Of a stretch of DNA of 16,500 bases, positions 1 to 6,163 are shown one piece after another. Source of the stretch: JBBQSU01 sp038234815. Lineage in GTDB: Bacteria > Planctomycetota > Phycisphaerae > Tepidisphaerales > Tepidisphaeraceae. The notes beneath the pieces are model-generated. The model was not told where the DNA came from and searched no databases. It saw nothing but the letters and a program-made list of their open reading frames with translations. A program made the translations under genes and the position numbers. The stretch spans positions 1-16,500 of the forward strand of contig JBBQSU010000084.1 in assembly GCA_038234815.1 (NCBI GenBank), read 5' to 3'. Positions within the stretch are counted from its first letter, which is position 1; every line of letters begins with the position of its first letter.

Positions 1-240
1 GGTCGAAGAACACCGCCGGCGGAGATCATTCCGCGGGAACGCCCCACGGAATAACTCGACGAACAAACCCAGCCCGCTCATTTCAGAATGGATTGGATGT
101 TTTGGAGATTGCAAAGATTCTGACATTTCAAATATCTCAATGGCTTCAATTCTGGCGCGTTTCTTCGCGTCAACGTGTTCTGGGTCATCGGCCATACCTA
201 TCGTCGCTCTCCGTGCGTCCTGTGAGGGTTGATCGGTCAT
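1..240 (-). CDS. Hypothetical protein, partial (runs off left edge)
   Basis: An ATG at 240-238 opens a frame that stays open for 80 codons to base 1, so the gene is cut by the window edge. Its start overlaps the stop of the upstream gene by one base (TGATG), which fits translational coupling and extends the operon seen at 240-2837. The visible protein starts MTDQPSQDARRATIGMADDP and is charged and probably soluble. A stretch at about residues 21-40 looks helical (DAKKRARIEAIEIFEM). I recognise no family. The frame choice rests on the overlap and on the lack of stops, not on homology. Confidence 0.6.
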   Translation of the reverse strand, partial: MTDQPSQDARRATIGMADDPEHVDAKKRARIEAIEIFEMSESLQSPKHPIHSEMSGLGLFVELFRGAFPRNDLRRRCSST

Positions 241-539
241 CAGAACACCTCGATATCGTTGTCTTGAACCGGCTCGGACGCTTTAGCCGCTGACACTGGC
301 GGGATTACGCCCGCTGGGTAAACCGTCACGCATCGAAGTCCGTAGGCTCTTAAGGCGGCTTTGAGTAGGCGACGCACGCGGATCGCTGCCGGCGGGCCTT
401 GGCCTTCGGGTCGAAATTCCATCAGCCAGTTTGACGGTGACTCTGACGGTGACTCGCGCACAATACCCCGCCCCAAGGTGCGACTTGCGCACCCTTGGGG
501 GGTATTAGGGGTGCGCGCGTGTGAGTCAAAATGATTCAT
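240..539 (-). CDS. Small hypothetical protein of the replication operon
   Basis: 99 aa. The chosen ATG (539-537) overlaps the stop of the ATPase gene as ATGA; the same frame extends further upstream, but only as a shadow of the ATPase gene. The N-terminal half is low-complexity, with a perfect ESPSESPS tandem. The C-terminal half has a conserved-looking basic block, IRVRRLLKAALRAYGLRCV (about residues 57-75), which resembles small hypothetical proteins next to primase/ATPase genes in planctomycete-type elements. That resemblance is from memory and is not a named family. The basic block could bind nucleic acid. The coupling suggests a partner role to the ATPase or primase. Confidence 0.65.
   Translation of the reverse strand: MNHFDSHARTPNTPQGCASRTLGRGIVRESPSESPSNWLMEFRPEGQGPPAAIRVRRLLKAALRAYGLRCVTVYPAGVIPPVSAAKASEPVQDNDIEVF
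432..455. repeat. Two perfect 12-bp tandem repeats inside the 99-aa gene
   Basis: TGACGGTGACTC occurs twice back to back (432-443, 444-455). It is in frame with the minus-strand gene and encodes the ESPS-ESPS tandem, so it lengthens the low-complexity linker without breaking the frame. It is a likely slippage site. Confidence 0.8.
487..516 (-). other. Hairpin in the early coding region of the 99-aa gene
   Basis: GCGCACCC (487-494) and GGGTGCGC (509-516) form a perfect 8-bp stem with a 14-base loop. On the minus-strand mRNA it lies 24-53 bases into the coding sequence. It could slow ribosomes or limit re-initiation at the coupled start. A regulatory role is inference only. Confidence 0.4.
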
Positions 540-1681
540 GCCTGCCCCCTGACGGTATCTGTCACCATCTGCTGACGGGTCGAAAAGTAAACGCCCCGGT
601 CCTTTTGAAAAGTCCACCGAAACACCTTGCCGGATGATTCTGCCAGCGTGAGAAAATTTTCGGCCATGCGGTTCGATAAGTCGCCTATCACCGATGCGCT
701 GGCCATGATGGTTCTTTTGTCTTTTGCTGACTGGGTGACAAACTCGCGGACGAACCGGTCCACGTCCCAGGGCTTCGGCGTTTCCGTGCCGGGCGTTCCG
801 GGTTCATCTTTCCGCTTTCGCCGGCGCTCTTGGCGTAGTTGCTCGGGGTCCAGGTCGGGCGCGGGTGTCCAGATCGGCCATGACCAGCGCAGGCAGATCG
901 GCTTGACGGGTTGCCATGACCGGACAGCGGCCTCCAGCACCACCGCGCCGTCTTCCTCATGCTGGCGCAGAATCAGGTGAGAATCAGACGCGCGGGCTTG
1001 GGAGCCAGCCCCCGCGCCCACGTCGGTGATGCCCTTGTTCGCTTGAACGCCTTTACTGGCGTGATGGATCAGCACAAACGCGGCCTTGGTTTGATCGGCG
1101 TAACGGTCAATCAGATTGTAGATTCCGGCAAGGTCGGAATTGCTGTTCTCATCCACGCCCGGGGGAAGGAAGCGATAGAAGGCATCGCAAATAATCAGCT
1201 TGAACTTGCCCGGCTCGATTGCCGCGAAGTATCCGGCCAGCCTGCCGAAGTCCTGTAAGCGCCCCCGGAATGATTCAACATACAACCGCTCGGCCAATTC
1301 GCTCATCGTTACGCCCCGTGCCGACGCGACGGCGGGGATACGATTGGCCAGCGTGTTCTTGTGCAATTCATTGTCGATCAACAGCACCGGCCCGCCGACA
1401 GTGGGGAACGTGTCCAGCCAGCATCGGCCCAGCGCCGTCGCAATCGCAAGGTCCAGCACCAGCCAGCTTTTGCCAGCTTTTGGGGGTGCGATTACGTTCA
1501 TCGTCTCGCCTTGCCGCAACAATCCCTCGATGATCGGTGGTCGCATCGCAGGATTGCCCGCGCACAAGTCGGCCACACTCAAAAACTGCGGTTGCGCGGG
1601 TGTTTCCTGCGCGTCGTCGGCCACGCCGGGCGGAATGACTTCGGGTTCATCGGTCCAGGTTGTTGCAAATTGAACACTCAT
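536..1681 (-). CDS. RepA-like AAA ATPase (AAA_25 family)
   Basis: 381 aa. The start at 1681 is chosen because AAAGGTG lies about 7 bases upstream and the ATG overlaps the previous stop as ATGA; the frame extends upstream only over the neighbouring gene. Residues 65-72 (APPKAGKS) are the Walker A motif, KLIICDAF (161-168) with Asp166 is Walker B, and VLIHHASKG (203-211) is the His-containing strand typical of RepA/RecA-fold ATPases. The C-terminal part (about 280-381) has a basic segment (RQERRRKRK) and a winged-helix-like tail. Proteins of this family act as hexameric replicative helicases or helicase-like factors in plasmids and integrated elements. The adjacent primase-like gene supports a role in element replication. 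Confidence 0.88.
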   Translation of the reverse strand: MSVQFATTWTDEPEVIPPGVADDAQETPAQPQFLSVADLCAGNPAMRPPIIEGLLRQGETMNVIAPPKAGKSWLVLDLAIATALGRCWLDTFPTVGGPVLLIDNELHKNTLANRIPAVASARGVTMSELAERLYVESFRGRLQDFGRLAGYFAAIEPGKFKLIICDAFYRFLPPGVDENSNSDLAGIYNLIDRYADQTKAAFVLIHHASKGVQANKGITDVGAGAGSQARASDSHLILRQHEEDGAVVLEAAVRSWQPVKPICLRWSWPIWTPAPDLDPEQLRQERRRKRKDEPGTPGTETPKPWDVDRFVREFVTQSAKDKRTIMASASVIGDLSNRMAENFLTLAESSGKVFRWTFQKDRGVYFSTRQQMVTDTVRGQA

Positions 1682-2574
1682 GGCGACACCTTTGGGGGTG
1701 AGAAAAAAAGCAGGGATTGGCGGGCTTGTATGCCCAGCCGGTACCCGTCGGGCATCCTGACCATCTGGCAGCGCGTCCACGTCGCCGGGTCTGCCCCCAG
1801 GTGAACCGCACGGGCGAAAAAATCGCGCTGCCGTTGCTCGGGCACCCCCCGGCAATTGAACCAGGCGTGCAAAGATTTCTTGGCACTGAAGACAACCAGC
1901 ACCAGCGGCGCACGGGTCGCCAAGTGCGCGATAATCGCGGCCTGCTCATCGAGCGTTCCCGTGTCCTGTTCGACTACCAGATATTGACGCGGCCCGGTGT
2001 TACCCAGGCATCGCGTTGATTCCCGGCCCTCTTGATTCTGTCCGGTCGGGGCGCTCATCGCCGACGGCACGATGAATTGGAGTTCGCCCGACTTGCCGCG
2101 AAAAGATTCACGCGGGGCAGTGATTGCATTGGTTTTTTCTTTGGCCACACAAAGCAAAGGATTGCCCGGGAACAGGGCGTCTATCACGATTTCGGTTGCC
2201 GGGTCGTCGTCGATGCACTGATATGGCGAGTCGGCGTGTAGATCAGCGCCCCCGTACCCGTCACTTGCGGCGATAATCCGCTGGCGGGCTTCGGCGTCCA
2301 GCCCGGGCCACTTCTGCAGGCGGGGCATGTTCCATGTCCGATCAGTACGAACGAACTCGGCGGATCGGTCTACGGCCCGCTTGATTTCGCCAGGCTTCAA
2401 TGGTTCGCCCGCGGTGGCGACGTGCAATTCGTGTTCGATGTCCCGCGGATCGCGCCCGCAAGCCCGTAGCGCAATGGCGGCTTTCATCAGCCAGCGGTTT
2501 AGCCCCCCGCCGCGAACGGGAGTAGCCCGCAGGATGTCGGTTGCCCATGTCGGCAGTTCGGCGGTGGCAATCAT
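1678..2574 (-). CDS. Primase-like protein (archaeo-eukaryotic primase / RepB-like type)
   Basis: 298 aa, starting at ATG 2574-2572 where it overlaps the preceding stop (ATGA). The N-terminal about 75 residues (WATDILRATPVRGG...LKPGEIKRAVDRSAEF) form a helical domain often found in element primases. The C-terminal half has marks of an AEP-type catalytic core: an acidic pair in VVEQD (Glu202, Asp204), the SAKKSLHAWF segment (230-239, compare the family's S-G-G-K-S-x-H), and RMPDG (273-277). Its neighbour is a RepA-like ATPase, a pairing typical of primase-helicase modules in plasmids and satellites. Expected role is priming of element DNA replication. I saw no zinc-binding domain. The family call is from motif pattern, so the precise subfamily is uncertain. 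Confidence 0.75.
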   Translation of the reverse strand: MIATAELPTWATDILRATPVRGGGLNRWLMKAAIALRACGRDPRDIEHELHVATAGEPLKPGEIKRAVDRSAEFVRTDRTWNMPRLQKWPGLDAEARQRIIAASDGYGGADLHADSPYQCIDDDPATEIVIDALFPGNPLLCVAKEKTNAITAPRESFRGKSGELQFIVPSAMSAPTGQNQEGRESTRCLGNTGPRQYLVVEQDTGTLDEQAAIIAHLATRAPLVLVVFSAKKSLHAWFNCRGVPEQRQRDFFARAVHLGADPATWTRCQMVRMPDGYRLGIQARQSLLFFSPPKVSP

Positions 2575-2837
2575 TGCGCACCCCCAGTTCGGGCAACATA
2601 GATGCGTTCGGGGGTATGCTCGATGGTGAGGGTGGTCCGATCCCATTCCGCGACGTAGCGGCCTGACTTCAGCAGCTGAAAAAACACGTCGGGAAATATG
2701 CCGACAAAGTTCGGCATGAGGATGGTGGCGCATCCGCCGGATGAGTCAATCGCGGCCTCGATATGGGACGCGATTAGCGGGGAAGCGAGATTTATAAATT
2801 CGCTTGCTGGTTTTGGTTGGTTGTGATATGCTTGCAT
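2571..2837 (-). CDS. Hypothetical protein, first gene of the coupled replication set
   Basis: 88 aa. The ATG at 2837-2835 is preceded by AAAGGA about 7 bases upstream, a good ribosome binding site, and the stop overlaps the primase start (ATGA). The protein begins MQAYHNQPKPASEFINLASP and has a likely alpha-beta fold with FVGIFPDVFFQLLKSGRYV in the middle. No signal peptide, membrane segment or Cys cluster is evident, and I recognise no family. Its position ahead of the primase suggests a replication or copy-control accessory role, but nothing in the sequence proves it. Confidence 0.7.
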   Translation of the reverse strand: MQAYHNQPKPASEFINLASPLIASHIEAAIDSSGGCATILMPNFVGIFPDVFFQLLKSGRYVAEWDRTTLTIEHTPERIYVARTGGAQ

Positions 2838-2851
2838 TGCACGATCCTTTT

Positions 2852-2888
2852 ACGCCGGTGGCCTGCCAGGGCTTGCCGGCGTTTTTTT
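2852..2888 (+). terminator. Hairpin with T-tract, terminator-like on the plus strand
   Basis: ACGCCGG (2852-2858) pairs with CCGGCGT (2876-2882), and seven T residues follow at 2882-2888 on the plus strand. Both flanking genes are on the minus strand, where the hairpin would be preceded, not followed, by the homopolymer run. It may therefore stop antisense transcription or simply be an intergenic stem in the minus-strand mRNA. Confidence 0.4.
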
Positions 2889-2889
2889 G

Positions 2890-3114
2890 TTACAAGATGG
2901 TGGGGATGATTGCCTTGCGGGCGAGCCACTCGAGCGCGGCTTGCCGGGGGTAGCGGACGGCTCTGCCGATCTTCACCATCGGCGGGCCTTGCCGCTTGCA
3001 GGTCAGGGACGCCAGGGATTGCACGCGGAAACCGATTGCTTCCGCCAATTCCTCGCGTGTGAGCATTGGCTTGTCGGGCAGTACGTCGGAAAGTATTTCA
3101 GCAGCGGACGGCAT
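2890..3114 (-). CDS. AlpA-like HTH DNA-binding protein (excisionase/regulator type)
   Basis: 74 aa. The frame has an upstream ATG at 3147, but the ATG at 3114-3112 is preferred because GAGGTG sits 5 bases upstream. Residues 18-63 carry an HTH_17/MerR-like fold: MLTREELAEAIGF is the first part of the HTH, VKIGRAVRYPRQAALEWLARK the wing-like end. Proteins of this type in P4-like elements act as recombination directionality factors (Xis) or as activators such as AlpA. It is the first gene after a terminator and an inverted repeat and is followed after 52 bases by the replication operon, so it may autoregulate and also control excision. Xis and pure regulator roles cannot be separated here. Confidence 0.8.
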   Translation of the reverse strand: MPSAAEILSDVLPDKPMLTREELAEAIGFRVQSLASLTCKRQGPPMVKIGRAVRYPRQAALEWLARKAIIPTIL

Positions 3115-3163
3115 AGATGCACCTCGTTTGTTTGTCACGGGGAGCATTCAATCATTTACGCGG

Positions 3164-3194
3164 CATGTCCCGTAGTACGTCCCGACGGGACATG
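3164..3194. promoter_or_regulatory. Inverted repeat with three GTCCCG half-sites, candidate operator
   Basis: CATGTCCCGT (3164-3173) and ACGGGACATG (3185-3194) are a perfect 10-bp inverted repeat. Nested inside, GTCCCG-A-CGGGAC (3179-3191) is a second perfect palindrome. GTCCCG thus occurs twice directly and once inverted. The block lies 50-80 bases upstream of the AlpA-like start and just downstream of a terminator, where the operon promoter should be. I could not pick a convincing -35/-10 pair, so operator function is inference. Confidence 0.5.
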
Positions 3195-3220
3195 AAAACA
3201 CCCCTGAAAAAACAGGGGTG
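3195..3220 (-). terminator. Rho-independent terminator of the 187-aa gene
   Basis: CACCCCTG (3199-3206) and CAGGGGTG (3213-3220) form a perfect 8-bp stem with a six-base loop. On the minus strand it is followed by TTTT (3198-3195). It lies 43 bases beyond the stop codon at 3264, in the right orientation. Confidence 0.75.
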
Positions 3221-3241
3221 AAATGCGTATACGATTGTGGG

Positions 3242-3263
3242 CGGGGCGCAAACGGGGCGCAAA
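3242..3263. repeat. Two perfect 11-bp tandem repeats abutting a stop codon
   Basis: CGGGGCGCAAA occurs at 3242-3252 and 3253-3263, immediately next to the stop codon (3266-3264) of the 187-aa gene. Function is unknown. It could be a short iteron-like or slippage repeat. Confidence 0.75.
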
Positions 3264-3827
3264 TTACAATTGGTATTTTGCCTTCACCTTGAGCCTGTTT
3301 TCCCGTCTCTTGTTGGCTTCGATTTGAGTCGGAGTAAGGAGTCGTTTCCGGCGTTTTTTACTGGCCTTGGCGCATTCGGCCTTGTACCGATCAACTTCGG
3401 AACCGTCGATCTTCCCATCTGCCCCTGCCGACAACTTCCCTTCCCTGATAACGCGGTTCAAATGTCGCTTGTCGATGCCGATTCGTTTGGCGGCGTCGTC
3501 TTTTGACAGCCGTATATTGGCCAGGTGCTTCACAATCGCGCCGTGAAGTTGATCCATCCAGGCGGTCATTTGCGCCCACGTCGGGTTTGCAGGGAGCATC
3601 CGCGGACGATCCACAATGCCGAGTTTGTCCGCGGCTTCGGCCCAGTTCTGACTGTCAGCCAGCATCACGCCCAGCGGGTGATTGGTTGCGTTTAGTTGGC
3701 CGATTTGATTTGAAACGATCTTGTACTGCATCCGTGCCATCTTCACCACGGCCTCGAGCGCCTTTGCATCGCGCTGGCCAGTCATCCATTGTTTGATTTG
3801 AATCACGTCGGCAACGTCAATTGGCAT
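3264..3827 (-). CDS. HTH-containing protein of unknown function
   Basis: 187 aa, start ATG at 3827; the site upstream (GACGGTG) is a modest Shine-Dalgarno match. The N-terminal half is mainly helical with no known motif. Residues about 105-150 look like an HTH (LSKDDAAKRIGIDKRHLNRV) followed by a wing-like loop and EVDRYKAECAK, similar to excisionase-type or terminase-small-subunit-type DNA binding. The tail (about 155-183) is strongly basic (KASKKRRKRLL, NKRRENRLKVKAK). No membrane segment. It is a monocistron, ended by a terminator at 3195-3220. Likely an element-encoded DNA-binding protein; I cannot assign a family. Confidence 0.72.
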   Translation of the reverse strand: MPIDVADVIQIKQWMTGQRDAKALEAVVKMARMQYKIVSNQIGQLNATNHPLGVMLADSQNWAEAADKLGIVDRPRMLPANPTWAQMTAWMDQLHGAIVKHLANIRLSKDDAAKRIGIDKRHLNRVIREGKLSAGADGKIDGSEVDRYKAECAKASKKRRKRLLTPTQIEANKRRENRLKVKAKYQL

Positions 3828-3857
3828 GTTTCACCGTCTTTCAAAAGCGGGTCGATC

Positions 3858-3896
3858 CATGCAGGGTGACGACGGTGAAGTAATCACCGCTGCATG
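3858..3896. other. Two-part stem-loop between two element genes
   Basis: CATGCAG (3858-3864) pairs with CTGCATG (3890-3896), and inside CGGTGA (3873-3878) pairs with TCACCG (3884-3889). Eight bases are bulged on the 5' side. It lies in the 108-base gap between the 119-aa and 187-aa genes, about 30 bases upstream of the latter's start. No T-tract follows directly on either strand, so an operator or mRNA structure is more likely than a terminator. Confidence 0.45.
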
Positions 3897-3935
3897 AATC
3901 GTTCGCGCCGGATCAGGGCGCTACCCGAATACATT

Positions 3936-4295
3936 CTATCGCGCAATCTTCGGTACGTACTCTTGAACTTCAATGCGACCCGCCGCAAGTCGTCTCTTGA
4001 AGAGGCGGGTACGTCGCTTTTCCTTTCGTGACGCAGGGCATCCGCCCATGCCCCACCGCCCACCCTTTTCGCCACTCGACCCGAACCGTACGCAATCGTC
4101 AGATACGATCTCAACCTGATGCGCTTTGCCGCAAAGCGAGCATCGGGATTCTGCGATGCTCGGCGTAACCATTTCCCACGCCCCCAGCTTGTGGCCAAAG
4201 CCATTGATCCACTTCTTTCCTCTCTTCGTCAGGATTCTGAATTCACCACTGAGCGTGTGCCGCGTATTGCGGCGGTTCTTTGCTACACTCTTCAC
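3936..4295 (-). CDS. Small basic protein with possible zinc knuckle, unknown function
   Basis: 119 aa with a GTG start at 4295-4293, supported by GAGGTG four bases upstream, a strong ribosome binding site. The protein is rich in Lys/Arg. It contains CSLCGKAH (52-59), then Cys68 and Cys86 (GGCP), which could form a four-cysteine zinc site. The spacing fits no family I recognise. The N-terminal part (GEFRILTKRGKKWINGFGHK) is also basic. It is the first gene after the integrase. Overlapping frames in this stretch lack a ribosome binding site and are treated as shadows. A nucleic-acid-binding role is plausible but unproven. Confidence 0.6.
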   Translation of the reverse strand: MKSVAKNRRNTRHTLSGEFRILTKRGKKWINGFGHKLGAWEMVTPSIAESRCSLCGKAHQVEIVSDDCVRFGSSGEKGGRWGMGGCPASRKEKRRTRLFKRRLAAGRIEVQEYVPKIAR

Positions 4296-4323
4296 GTTGC
4301 ACCTCTTTCGTAGGTGTGACCAC

Positions 4324-4380
4324 GCCCCCGGTGGTTCGCGCCACGCGGGGGCCTTCTGTTTGCCGGCGCACGCGCGCCGG
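4324..4380. other. Two adjacent GC-rich hairpins downstream of the integrase
   Basis: First stem: GCCCCCG-GTGG (4324-4334) with CCAC-G-CGGGGGC (4341-4352, one bulged G). Second stem: CCGGCGC (4363-4369) with GCGCCGG (4374-4380), which touches the integrase stop codon. Neither is followed by a clear T-run on the minus strand. They may slow or end integrase transcription, but they are not canonical intrinsic terminators. Confidence 0.45.
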
Positions 4381-5661
4381 TCATTGTCTTTTGCCTTGCT
4401 TCGTTTTCTTGCTGGCTATGCCGGGTGTCTCGGCGGGCTTGGCGAACATCGACGCCAGCGCCGTGCTGGTTGCGGTTGCCGCGGCGGACACGTCCAGATG
4501 AGCGTAGCGAGCGGTACTTTGCTTGTTGGCGTGTCCGAGTTGCTTCCCGATCAGCAGCAGGGACGCGCCCGACATAGCCATCCAACTGGCCAGAGTGTGC
4601 CGTAGATCGTGGAAATGAACGTCGGGAATCTTGGCGGCTTTGCGGGCCTCAATCCACGTCGTTTTGAGTTCTTGTATCGGCTTGCCATGCAATCGACCGG
4701 GGAAAACATAGACGGCATCCGGTTCGGCCAGTTCCTTCCGTTGGCGGAGAATCGCCACGGCGTCGGGGGCCAGGTTGATCGTCATCGACTTGCCGCTCTT
4801 GCTTTGATCCTTCGGCACGATCCACAAGGCTTGATCCAGGTGAACATCGGCCCACCGCGCCCCGCAGACGTTACCCTTGCGGGCGCCGGTGAACAGGGCG
4901 AAGCGGATTGCGTCGGCAATGGTCTGGTTGTCGCAATCGTCCAGGGCCTTAATCAGCCGGGTGACTTCATCGCGGGTCAAGAATCGCTCGCGTTGATCGT
5001 CGCCATGAAACTTGACCGCCCCCCCGGCGGCGGGGTTCGGGTTGATCTTCGCCCAGGTAAGCATCCGGCGAAGCAACTTGACCGTCTTATCCGCGATGTT
5101 CCCGCCCTTTTTGACGGTGAGGGTGCGGTGAAGATCGGCCACGTCGTCGCGGGCAATCGTCTGGATAACCTTGCTGGCCCACGTCGATAGATAAAGTTTG
5201 TACTGACTGACATCGACGCGCAGCAGGTGCGGGCTGCAGTTCGGGATAACGTGCTCATCGCGGTAGGCTTCCCATAGTGCGCCGACGGTGACGGCAACCT
5301 TGGCCTGCTGTTTGGCCTGCTGGCGTTGCTGTCGGGGGTCGATGCCCATTGCGGCCTTGGCGGATACCTGCGAAGCGAGCATACGCGCATCGGCCAGTGT
5401 CAGCCGTTCCACGTCGCCCAGGTGGTAATCAATCGGCGTCGGCAATCCCTTGGCCCGCCCGTACCAGTAAAATGACTTGGCGCCCTTGGCGGTGATTACC
5501 AGCGTCAATCCTTTTTCCTTCGTGTCATAGACCCGCACGCGCGACTTTCTGGCTGGGCATTTCATCGTGACGATGTTCGCTTCAGTCAGGTTGACGCGCT
5601 TGGGAAGGGGTCGATTTCCGTCATCTGCGATGCGTAGTGAATTCGTCTGCATTTGTTCCAT
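4381..5661 (-). CDS. int: P4-type tyrosine integrase
   Basis: 426 aa, usual length for this family. Residues about 25-105 are the arm-binding domain (DUF4102 type: RKSRVRVYDTKEKGL, then AKGAKSFYWYGR). About 120-215 is the core-binding, SAM-like domain. The catalytic domain has Arg261 (FTGARKGNV), HDLRH with His351 and Arg354, LGH with His377, and the nucleophile Tyr386 (TARYAHL), so the set is complete. It cuts and rejoins DNA at attachment sites to insert or excise the element. It points away from the tRNA-Arg remnant 150 bases to its right, as expected for an integrase at an attachment end. A second ATG at 5652 has AGGA at better spacing, so the true protein may be 423 aa. Confidence 0.95.
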   Translation of the reverse strand: MEQMQTNSLRIADDGNRPLPKRVNLTEANIVTMKCPARKSRVRVYDTKEKGLTLVITAKGAKSFYWYGRAKGLPTPIDYHLGDVERLTLADARMLASQVSAKAAMGIDPRQQRQQAKQQAKVAVTVGALWEAYRDEHVIPNCSPHLLRVDVSQYKLYLSTWASKVIQTIARDDVADLHRTLTVKKGGNIADKTVKLLRRMLTWAKINPNPAAGGAVKFHGDDQRERFLTRDEVTRLIKALDDCDNQTIADAIRFALFTGARKGNVCGARWADVHLDQALWIVPKDQSKSGKSMTINLAPDAVAILRQRKELAEPDAVYVFPGRLHGKPIQELKTTWIEARKAAKIPDVHFHDLRHTLASWMAMSGASLLLIGKQLGHANKQSTARYAHLDVSAAATATSTALASMFAKPAETPGIASKKTKQGKRQ

Positions 5662-5678
5662 CCTACACCCATCCTACA
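5658..5678. repeat. Direct repeat at the integrase translation start
   Basis: CCATCCTACA occurs at 5658-5667 and 5669-5678, 11 bases apart. On the minus strand each copy reads TGTAGGATGG and so carries an AGGA ribosome-binding-like core. This gives the integrase two possible starts (5661 and 5652). It could also be a protein binding site near the attachment region. Confidence 0.55.
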
Positions 5679-5807
5679 ACCGCAGTCAATATCAGAGTAT
5701 TTCGGAGCAAGTCAGAATATATGACGATTCCCTATGAAACTATTGTTTTTTTGGGCGAATTTGCTCTATTTGCAGGGATAACAGACACTTAACAAAAACG
5801 TCGAAAT

Positions 5808-5854
5808 TCAGCCTACGAAGCTGAGGGTTGCAGGTTCGACCCCTGCAGGCTGCA
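5808..5854 (+). tRNA. 3' half of tRNA-Arg(ACG): attachment-site remnant
   Basis: TCAGC (5808-5812), loop CTACGAA (5813-5819) and GCTGA (5820-5824) form a perfect anticodon arm with anticodon ACG. Then come a five-base variable loop GGGTT, the T-arm GCAGG-TTCGACC-CCTGC (5830-5846), acceptor strand AGGCTGC (5847-5853) and discriminator A5854. CCA is not encoded. No D-arm or 5' acceptor strand (expected GCAGCCT) lies upstream, so the gene is truncated. This is the classical result of integrase insertion into a tRNA 3' half: the intact copy should be at the far end of the element. The exact crossover point cannot be seen without that copy. Confidence 0.88.
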
Positions 5855-6110
5855 CTCACTCATTTTCGGCAGTTTGCGGGGAGACTGGCCTTGGCGACGG
5901 CGTCGTGACCGGTTTTCTGCAGAACGCTCCACTTTATTTCTATTGTTTCCAGCCCCCGAGGCAGGCGCATTCCCTGGGCATCCAATGGCAAAAGTCGGGC
6001 CAATACTTTGGCCTTGTCATGGTTCGCGTCGATTCAAGATGGTTCGCAGGATAGGACAGGAATATCTCCCTCCCCTTCCTTATCGCACGTTGCAAAATGA
6101 TGAGACAGCG

Positions 6111-6140
6111 TTGGACATTCGTGGACACGCGCACGATAAC
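6111..6140 (+). promoter_or_regulatory. Weak sigma-70-like promoter candidate for the regulator gene
   Basis: TTGGAC (6111-6116) and GATAAC (6135-6140) are separated by 18 bases and lie about 30 bases ahead of the TTG start. The match is partial and could be chance. No -24/-12 sigma-54 motif was found. Confidence 0.25.
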
Positions 6141-6156
6141 GGTGGCACCAATGAGA

Positions 6157-6163
6157 AAGGAGG
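6157..6163 (+). promoter_or_regulatory. Strong ribosome binding site deciding a TTG start
   Basis: AAGGAGG lies 6 bases before TTG at 6170-6172. A near-perfect Shine-Dalgarno makes the rare TTG start credible and places the HTH domain at the very N-terminus. Confidence 0.85.

Larger units (their letters stand above)
1..5854. mobile_element. Right end of an integrative element inserted in tRNA-Arg(ACG)
   Basis: All genes from the left edge to 5661 are on the minus strand and include a P4-type integrase, an AlpA-like HTH protein, a primase-like protein and a RepA-like ATPase, the usual cargo of a small integrative plasmid or phage satellite. The right limit is set by a truncated tRNA-Arg at 5808-5854, beyond which the genes are chromosomal and on the plus strand. 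No second copy of the tRNA segment is visible in 1-5660, so the left end is outside the window and the total length is unknown. No capsid, conjugation or clear antiphage genes are seen in the visible part. Confidence 0.85.

Noticed and set aside
1463..1482. Perfect 10-bp tandem CCAGCTTTTG in the ATPase gene
   Set aside because: It encodes the Walker A lysine/glycine loop and arises from repeated use of similar codons; not a multiple of three and the motif is conserved, so no special meaning.
627..1804. Several plus-strand frames opposite the ATPase
   Set aside because: Shadows of a gene with clear Walker A and B motifs; none has recognisable protein features.
3884..4204. 106-codon minus-strand frame
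   Set aside because: It overlaps the 119-aa gene in another frame, which has a strong ribosome binding site and a CxxC motif; this one has neither.
4609..5190. 193-codon plus-strand frame opposite the integrase
   Set aside because: Antisense shadow of the catalytic and core domains of a complete integrase; no ribosome binding site or family features.
1..5660. Second attachment-site copy, CRISPR array or iteron origin inside the element
   Set aside because: No repeat of the tRNA-Arg segment, no regularly spaced repeats and no iteron array were found by eye in this part; the other end lies outside the window.
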